This document shows, piece by piece, positions 57,946 to 64,000 of a stretch of DNA of 64,000 nt. Positions within the stretch are counted from its first letter, which is position 1. Each line of letters begins with the position of its first letter. The position numbers and the translations under genes were made by a program. The notes beneath the pieces are model-generated. The model was not told where the DNA came from and did not search any database. It saw only the letters and a program-made list of their open reading frames with translations. The stretch lies in NCBI RefSeq assembly GCF_016650695.1, contig NZ_JAEKFH010000003.1, positions 2,314,001 through 2,378,000 on the forward strand, written 5' to 3'. This stretch comes from Pseudomonas sp. TH41 (lineage in GTDB: Bacteria; Pseudomonadota; Gammaproteobacteria; Pseudomonadales; Pseudomonadaceae).

Positions 57946-60168
57946 ATGAATACCGAAGGACTCACTGAAGTTGCCGTAAAAGAGGCTCAACCCGTGGTCG
58001 AGCAAATCGCCGAAACCCCGCCGGAGCTGGAGCCAGCTCCGCCTGCGGTGGTGGCCGACACCGCAGCAGCGGCGCCGGCGATTGCCATTCCCGGCCTGGA
58101 TGACAGCAGCCTGTACATCCATCGCGAGCTTTCGCAACTGCAGTTCAACATCCGCGTGCTGGAACAGGCGCTGGATGAGTCCTACCCGTTGCTGGAGCGG
58201 CTGAAGTTTTTGCTGATCTTCTCGAGCAACCTGGACGAGTTCTTCGAAATTCGAGTGGCCGGCCTGAAGAAGCAGATCACCTTCGCCCGTGAACAGGCCG
58301 GTGCCGATGGCTTGCAACCGCACCAGGCGCTGGCCCGGATCAGCGAGCTGGTGCACGGTCACGTTGACCGCCAGTACGCGATCCTCAACGACATTTTGTT
58401 GCCGGAGCTGGAAAAACATCAGGTCCGCTTCATCCGTCGCCGTTATTGGACAACCAAGCTGAAAACCTGGGTCCGCCGTTTTTTCCGCGACGAGATCGCG
58501 CCGATCATCACCCCGATCGGCCTCGATCCGACGCACCCGTTCCCATTGTTGGTGAACAAAAGCCTGAACTTCATCGTCGAGCTGGAAGGGATCGACGCCT
58601 TCGGTCGCGACTCCGGTCTGGCGATCATTCCGGCGCCGCGTCTGCTGCCGCGCGTGATCAAGGTGCCAGAAGAAGTCGGCGGTCCTGGCGACAACTATGT
58701 GTTCCTGTCGTCGATGATCCACGCGCATGCCGATGACCTGTTCCAGGGCATGAAGGTCAAGGGCTGCTACCAGTTCCGCCTGACCCGTAACGCCGACCTT
58801 TCCGTTGATACCGAAGACGTGGAAGACCTGGCCCGCGCCCTGCGCGGCGAGTTGTTTTCCCGTCGCTACGGCGATGCGGTGCGTCTGGAAGTCGCCGATA
58901 CCTGCCCGAAACACTTGTCCGACTACTTGCTCAAGCAGTTCAACCTGCACGAAACCGAGCTGTATCAGGTCAACGGTCCGGTCAACCTGACCCGCCTGTT
59001 CAGCATCACCGGCCTGGATAGCCAGCGAGAGCTGCAATACCTGCCGTTCACGCCGCAGATTCCGAAACTGCTGCAGAACAGTGAGAACATTTTTAGCGTG
59101 ATCAGCAAGCAGGACATCCTGCTGCTGCACCCGTTCGAGTCGTTCACCCCGGTGGTCGACCTGCTGCGCCAGGCTGCCAAGGACCCACATGTATTGGCGG
59201 TTCGTCAGACCCTGTACCGCTCCGGTGCCAACTCGGAAATCGTCGATGCGCTGGTCGATGCCGCACGAAACGGTAAGGAAGTCACTGCGGTGATCGAGTT
59301 GCGCGCGCGGTTCGACGAAGAGTCCAACCTGCAACTGGCCAGCCGTCTGCAAGCCGCCGGTGCGGTGGTGATCTACGGCGTGGTGGGCTTCAAGACCCAC
59401 GCCAAGATGATGCTGATCCTGCGGCGCGAGGCTGGCGAGATTGTCCGTTACGCTCACTTGGGGACCGGCAACTACCACGCGGCCAACGCCCGCTTGTACA
59501 CCGACTACAGCTTGCTGACTTCCGACGATGCCTTGTGCGAAGACGTCGGCAAACTGTTCAGTCAACTGATCGGCATGGGTAAAACCCTGCGCATGAAGAA
59601 GCTGCTGCACGCGCCGTTCACGCTGAAGAAGGGCATGCTCGACATGATTGCCCGAGAGACTCAGTTCGCCCTCGACGGCAAACCGGCGCACATTATTGCC
59701 AAGTTCAACTCGTTGACCGATCCGAAGATCATCCGCGCGTTGTACAAGGCCAGTCAGTCCGGGGTGCGTATCGATCTGGTGGTGCGTGGCATGTGCTGCC
59801 TGCGTCCGGGCATCGCCGGGGTTTCGCACAACATCCACGTGCGCTCGATCATCGGGCGCTTCCTGGAGCATACCCGGGTCTTCTACTTCCTCAATGGCGG
59901 TGAAGAGCAGATGTTCCTCTCCAGCGCCGACTGGATGGAGCGCAACCTCGACAAACGCGTCGAGACTTGCTTCCCGGTGGAAGGCAAGAAGCTGATCCTG
60001 CGGGTCAAGAAAGAGCTGGAGCTTTATCTCACCGATAACACCCACAGCTGGAGCCTGCAGGCGGACGGTCGCTACATCCGCAACACGCCGACCGGCAACC
60101 AGAACCCGCGCAGCGCCCAGGCAACGCTGCTGGAGCGCTTGGGCAGCCCGATTCTGGCTGTGCGCTAA
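57946..60168 (+). CDS. ppk: Polyphosphate kinase 1
   Basis: The 740-residue enzyme makes polyphosphate from ATP. It has an N-terminal extension rich in Ala/Pro/Glu (residues 1-50), then the PPK1 domains: [35 protein letters not shown] and the catalytic phospholipase D-like half with histidines in [14 protein letters not shown] and [15 protein letters not shown], and [15 protein letters not shown]. It lies 18 bases after hemB and probably shares its Pho-box promoter. The gene for the opposing exopolyphosphatase converges on it. Confidence 0.95.
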   Translation: MNTEGLTEVAVKEAQPVVEQIAETPPELEPAPPAVVADTAAAAPAIAIPGLDDSSLYIHRELSQLQFNIRVLEQALDESYPLLERLKFLLIFSSNLDEFFEIRVAGLKKQITFAREQAGADGLQPHQALARISELVHGHVDRQYAILNDILLPELEKHQVRFIRRRYWTTKLKTWVRRFFRDEIAPIITPIGLDPTHPFPLLVNKSLNFIVELEGIDAFGRDSGLAIIPAPRLLPRVIKVPEEVGGPGDNYVFLSSMIHAHADDLFQGMKVKGCYQFRLTRNADLSVDTEDVEDLARALRGELFSRRYGDAVRLEVADTCPKHLSDYLLKQFNLHETELYQVNGPVNLTRLFSITGLDSQRELQYLPFTPQIPKLLQNSENIFSVISKQDILLLHPFESFTPVVDLLRQAAKDPHVLAVRQTLYRSGANSEIVDALVDAARNGKEVTAVIELRARFDEESNLQLASRLQAAGAVVIYGVVGFKTHAKMMLILRREAGEIVRYAHLGTGNYHAANARLYTDYSLLTSDDALCEDVGKLFSQLIGMGKTLRMKKLLHAPFTLKKGMLDMIARETQFALDGKPAHIIAKFNSLTDPKIIRALYKASQSGVRIDLVVRGMCCLRPGIAGVSHNIHVRSIIGRFLEHTRVFYFLNGGEEQMFLSSADWMERNLDKRVETCFPVEGKKLILRVKKELELYLTDNTHSWSLQADGRYIRNTPTGNQNPRSAQATLLERLGSPILAVR

Positions 60169-60187
60169 TCCTGGAGTGATGAAAAAA

Positions 60188-60215
60188 ATGGCGATCCCCG
60201 TGGATCGCCATTTTT
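60188..60215 (+). terminator. Rho-independent terminator of hemB-ppk
   Basis: ATGGCGATCC and GGATCGCCAT form a 10-base stem around CCGT-like loop bases, followed by T5. Confidence 0.9.
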
Positions 60216-60229
60216 GTTTCCGCCGCCCC

Positions 60230-60329
60230 TGTAGGAGCGAGCTTGCTCGCGATAAATTTGCAGGCGGCGCAATTATCCAGGCCGCACGCGTCATCGTTAA
60301 CGTCCATCGCGAGCGAGCTCGCTCCTACA
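60230..60329. repeat. REP pair (GTAGGAGCGAGCTTGCTCGCGA family)
   Basis: Facing units between the convergent ppk and ppx genes; the right unit has one base change (GAGCGAGCTCGCTC). Confidence 0.9.
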
Positions 60330-60339
60330 CGGACCGTGT

Positions 60340-61842
60340 TCAGCGCACGTTCAGCACGAAACCGACGCGGGTCAGCCATTCGGCTTCGAGGGCGAAGTCG
60401 GCCTGGGTTAGCTGGTTATCGTCCAGCCAGTGTTCCGGGAACAACACATCCAGGCTGTCGCCATTGGCTTTGAGCACCACCTGGGGCATTTCCTGGGTGC
60501 CGCGAATGTGATGGAACAGAATCGCAAAGCGCAGCAGCACGCACAGCCTGATCAGCTTGATGCCGTCGTCGTCGAATTCGGCAAATTTGTCCCGGGGAAT
60601 ATTGCGCCGGTGGCCACGCACCAATAACGCGAGCATTTGCTGGTCCTCGCGGGAAAAACCGGCGAGGTCCGAGTGCTCGATCAGGTAAGCGCCGTGCTTG
60701 TGGTAGTGATAGTGAGCGATGTCCAGGCCCACTTCATGAACCTTGGCCGCCCAACCGAGCAATTCGCGCCAGACGCCGTCATCCAGATCCCAATCCTCGG
60801 CCACCTGGTCGAAAGCATGTAGCGCTTTGCGCTCGACCCGCACCGCTTGTTCCAGGTCGACGTGATAACGCTCCATCAACGAGCTGAGCGTGCGCTCACG
60901 GACGTCTTCGTGATGATGACGGCCAAGGAGGTCATAGAGCACGCCTTCGCGCAGGGCGCCTTCACAGTGGTCCATGCGTTGCAGTTCGAGGGCGTCGAAG
61001 ATGGCTTCGAGAATCGCCAGGCCAGCCGGGAAAATCGCCCTGCGGTCAGGCTTGATGCCTTCGAAATCGATCTTCTCGACGTCGCCGAGCTTGAACAGTT
61101 TGCGTTTAAGCCAGGCCAGGCCTTCGGCGTTCACTTCGCCCGTACCGTGGCCGCCGGCCTTCAGCGCCAGCCCGATGGCGCGAATGGTGCCCGAGGAGCC
61201 GATGGCTTCATCCCAGGTCAGACGATGCAAGGCGTGTTCGATGCTCATGATCTCCAGCCGCGCCGCGGTGTACGCCTGGGCGTAGCGGGCCGGGGTAATC
61301 TTGCCGTCCTTGAAATAGCGCTGAGTAAAACTGACGCAGCCCATTTGCAGGCTTTCGCGCAGCAACGGTTCGAAGCGCTGGCCGATGATGAATTCGGTAC
61401 TGCCACCGCCGATATCAGCCACCAGGCGCTTGCCCGGGGTGTCCGCGAGGGTGTGGGAAACGCCGAGGTAGATCAGACGCGCTTCTTCACGGCCGGAGAT
61501 GACTTCCACCGGGTGGCCGAGGATTTCTTCGGCGCGGTGGATGAATTCGGCACGGTTACGGGCTTCACGCAGGGCGTTGGTGCCAACGATCCGCACAGCA
61601 CCGGGTGGCATACCGTTGATCAGTTGGGCAAAACGTTTCAGGCAGTCGAGCCCGCGCTGCATGGACTCTTCGTTGAGCTGGCGCTCTTCATCGATGCCGG
61701 CGGCCAGCTGAACCTTTTCCCCGAGACGTTCGAGAATGCGGATTTCGCTGTTCTGGGCCTTGGCCACGACCATGTGAAAGCTGTTGGAGCCCAGGTCGAT
61801 TGCGGCGATCAGGGACAGATTCTTGGCTTGGGATTGCGGCAT
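60340..61842 (-). CDS. ppx: Exopolyphosphatase
   Basis: The 500-residue Ppx/GppA enzyme removes terminal phosphates from polyphosphate. The ASKHA fold is clear: [20 protein letters not shown] near residue 9 and [20 protein letters not shown] near 145; the C-terminal HD-like half has the [20 protein letters not shown] region. The start at 61842 gives the usual length; the open frame continues upstream in non-coding sequence. It is convergent with ppk. Confidence 0.95.
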   Translation of the reverse strand: MPQSQAKNLSLIAAIDLGSNSFHMVVAKAQNSEIRILERLGEKVQLAAGIDEERQLNEESMQRGLDCLKRFAQLINGMPPGAVRIVGTNALREARNRAEFIHRAEEILGHPVEVISGREEARLIYLGVSHTLADTPGKRLVADIGGGSTEFIIGQRFEPLLRESLQMGCVSFTQRYFKDGKITPARYAQAYTAARLEIMSIEHALHRLTWDEAIGSSGTIRAIGLALKAGGHGTGEVNAEGLAWLKRKLFKLGDVEKIDFEGIKPDRRAIFPAGLAILEAIFDALELQRMDHCEGALREGVLYDLLGRHHHEDVRERTLSSLMERYHVDLEQAVRVERKALHAFDQVAEDWDLDDGVWRELLGWAAKVHEVGLDIAHYHYHKHGAYLIEHSDLAGFSREDQQMLALLVRGHRRNIPRDKFAEFDDDGIKLIRLCVLLRFAILFHHIRGTQEMPQVVLKANGDSLDVLFPEHWLDDNQLTQADFALEAEWLTRVGFVLNVR

Positions 61843-61925
61843 GGTCAGGGGTCTCGGTCGATAACCTCGACATCGTGCCACGATCAAAGGCTGGCGCCAA
61901 CGCGCAGGTGACCGCTTCCCGGTCA

Positions 61926-62019
61926 ATCGCGAGCAGGCTCGCTCCCACAGGGTTCTATGTTGCCTCCAGTTCGGCAGACGACACTGAACCAATGTGGGAG
62001 CGAGCCCTGCTCGCGATGG
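61926..62019. repeat. REP pair (GTGGGAGCGAGC family)
   Basis: CGCGAGCAGGCTCGCTCCCA faces GTGGGAGCGAGCCCTGCTCG, the latter with one extra C. The rest of the 365-base divergent gap between ppx and trxA shows only a TATGAT box near 62163 that may serve trxA. Confidence 0.85.
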
Positions 62020-62207
62020 CGGCCGCGAAAGCGCCAAATGCTGCATAGCGGGTCGCAATTACCTTCGTTGCTCCCGCCAACGCTTGACTTGAGCTATACC
62101 CAAACTCATGCACCACCATAGCGAGACTCAATCAACTGCACCTTCCTGAACGAGGGAAGGGCAGCTATGATGGGCCACGTTTTTTTGCTTACAACCTGGA
62201 GACTTCC

Positions 62208-62537
62208 ATGAGCAGCGATCTTATCAAACACGTTAGCGACGCTAGCTTCGAGGCCGATGTACTCAAGGCCGAAGGCGCTGTATTGGTCGACTACTGGGCT
62301 GAATGGTGCGGCCCTTGCAAAATGATCGCTCCAGTTCTGGACGAAATTGCAGAGACTTACAAAGGCAAGCTGACCGTTGCCAAACTGAACATCGATGAGA
62401 ACCAGGAAACCCCGGCCAAGCATGGCGTGCGTGGTATCCCGACGCTGATGCTGTTCAAGAACGGCAACGTCGAAGCAACCAAGGTTGGCGCACTCTCGAA
62501 GTCGCAACTGGCTGCTTTCCTCGACGCCAACATCTAA
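62208..62537 (+). CDS. trxA: Thioredoxin 1
   Basis: The 109-residue protein is thioredoxin, the general cytoplasmic disulfide reductase. The active site is [16 protein letters not shown] near residue 33, with cis-Pro in [17 protein letters not shown] lies 6 bases before the ATG. It has its own terminator and precedes rho, the order found throughout gammaproteobacteria. Confidence 0.97.
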   Translation: MSSDLIKHVSDASFEADVLKAEGAVLVDYWAEWCGPCKMIAPVLDEIAETYKGKLTVAKLNIDENQETPAKHGVRGIPTLMLFKNGNVEATKVGALSKSQLAAFLDANI

Positions 62538-62556
62538 GTGTCGATTTGAGTGTCCG

Positions 62557-62587
62557 AAAAAGGCCCCGCACATTGCGGGGCTTTTTC
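62557..62587 (+). terminator. Rho-independent terminator of trxA
   Basis: AAAAAGGCCCCGCA and TGCGGGGCTTTTT pair around CAT with a T5 tail, one base bulged. Confidence 0.92.
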
Positions 62588-62599
62588 GTTATTGAGGGC

Positions 62600-62783
62600 T
62601 AGACGCTCTGAAACTCAGGTGTTACATTCGGCCCCGCACTGGTTTCTCCACTGCCCCCTGCTAGCCGTCGCCGACGCACTCCTTTTCGAATAAGTACGCG
62701 ATCCTGTCGCCTTCTCTGCGGCGCGGCCTCATTAAGCCAAAAGCTTAATTTCCCCCCTCCATAAATGATTACGTCATTCCTAT
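62600..62783 (+). ncRNA. Structured 5' leader of rho (Pseudomon-Rho type)
   Basis: The rho leader of pseudomonads is a described RNA motif (Pseudomon-Rho), thought to let Rho control its own transcription. Here the leader of about 180 bases has a clear ATTAAGC-CAAAA-GCTTAAT hairpin (62731-62749), a CGCC/GGCG stem before it (about 62708-62723) and then a C-rich, G-poor tract (TTTCCCCCCTCC), which suits Rho loading. Matching to the motif is by position and hairpin type, not by alignment. Confidence 0.6.

Positions 62784-64000
<1,217 letters not shown>

Noticed and set aside
60847..61911. 354-residue plus-strand frame over ppx
   Set aside because: Antisense shadow; ppx has the full ASKHA motifs on the minus strand.

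Overview
The window is a chromosomal segment of a fluorescent-group Pseudomonas (high GC, P. fluorescens-like). Nearly every gene has a recognisable counterpart in the stretch of the P. aeruginosa chromosome that runs from the dad/pau region through cyaA, algR, hemCDXY and algQP to hemB, ppk, ppx, trxA and rho, and mostly in the same order. Intergenic spaces are filled with several families of Pseudomonas-type REP palindromes, usually as head-to-head pairs. I see no tRNA, rRNA, CRISPR array, insertion sequence or prophage block.

Layout. 1-5.4 kb: a phospholipase D lipoprotein (3' end outside the window), a MocR-type regulator divergent from a DUF1127 gene, a PauB-like polyamine oxidase and a YkgJ-type cysteine-cluster protein. 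5.4-9.6 kb: the D-alanine catabolic locus dadR / dadA-ridA-dadX, followed by the polyamine regulator pauR. 9.7-21.2 kb: cytochrome c5, a long acetyl-CoA hydrolase/transferase, xpt, rep, a GGDEF-EAL protein, a MATE pump, a LysR regulator and comM (yifB). 21.5-25.9 kb: a BRO-N gene with a very structured leader, ubiK, glnK-amtB behind a sigma-54 type promoter, yjbQ and sutA. 26-30.6 kb: a tight minus-strand operon lppL-lysA-dapF-DUF484-xerC-HAD phosphatase. 31-36.8 kb: cyaY, a DUF1289 gene, rnk, cyaA, two small proteins and a glutathione S-transferase. 37-47.9 kb: argH, algR (without the algZ/fimS kinase found next to it in P. aeruginosa), hemC-hemD-hemX-hemY, a DsbB-like gene, algQ, an FKBP isomerase, an algP that is frameshifted in this sequence, and a TIGR02444 gene. 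48-56.7 kb: an ABC-F ATPase (yheS type), a small MscS channel, a LysE exporter, an FTR1 iron permease fused to cytochrome c, a YaiI-type protein, elbB, a sterol desaturase family protein and a DedA protein. 56.8-64 kb: hemB-ppk behind a textbook-like Pho box, ppx, trxA, and rho (cut by the window end) behind a long structured leader.

Together the genes are core housekeeping: amino-acid and cell-wall precursor metabolism (dad, lysA, dapF, argH), heme synthesis (hemB, C, D, X, Y), nitrogen control (glnK-amtB), polyphosphate turnover (ppk, ppx), cAMP and c-di-GMP signalling, and transcription factors linked to alginate and slow growth (algR, algQ, algP, sutA). The most interesting non-coding signals are the leader of the BRO-N gene, which folds on paper into nested helices with two mutually exclusive pairings, one of them covering the ribosome binding site; the Pho box of hemB-ppk; the three-copy operator between the MocR and DUF1127 genes; and the homopolymer frameshift in algP.
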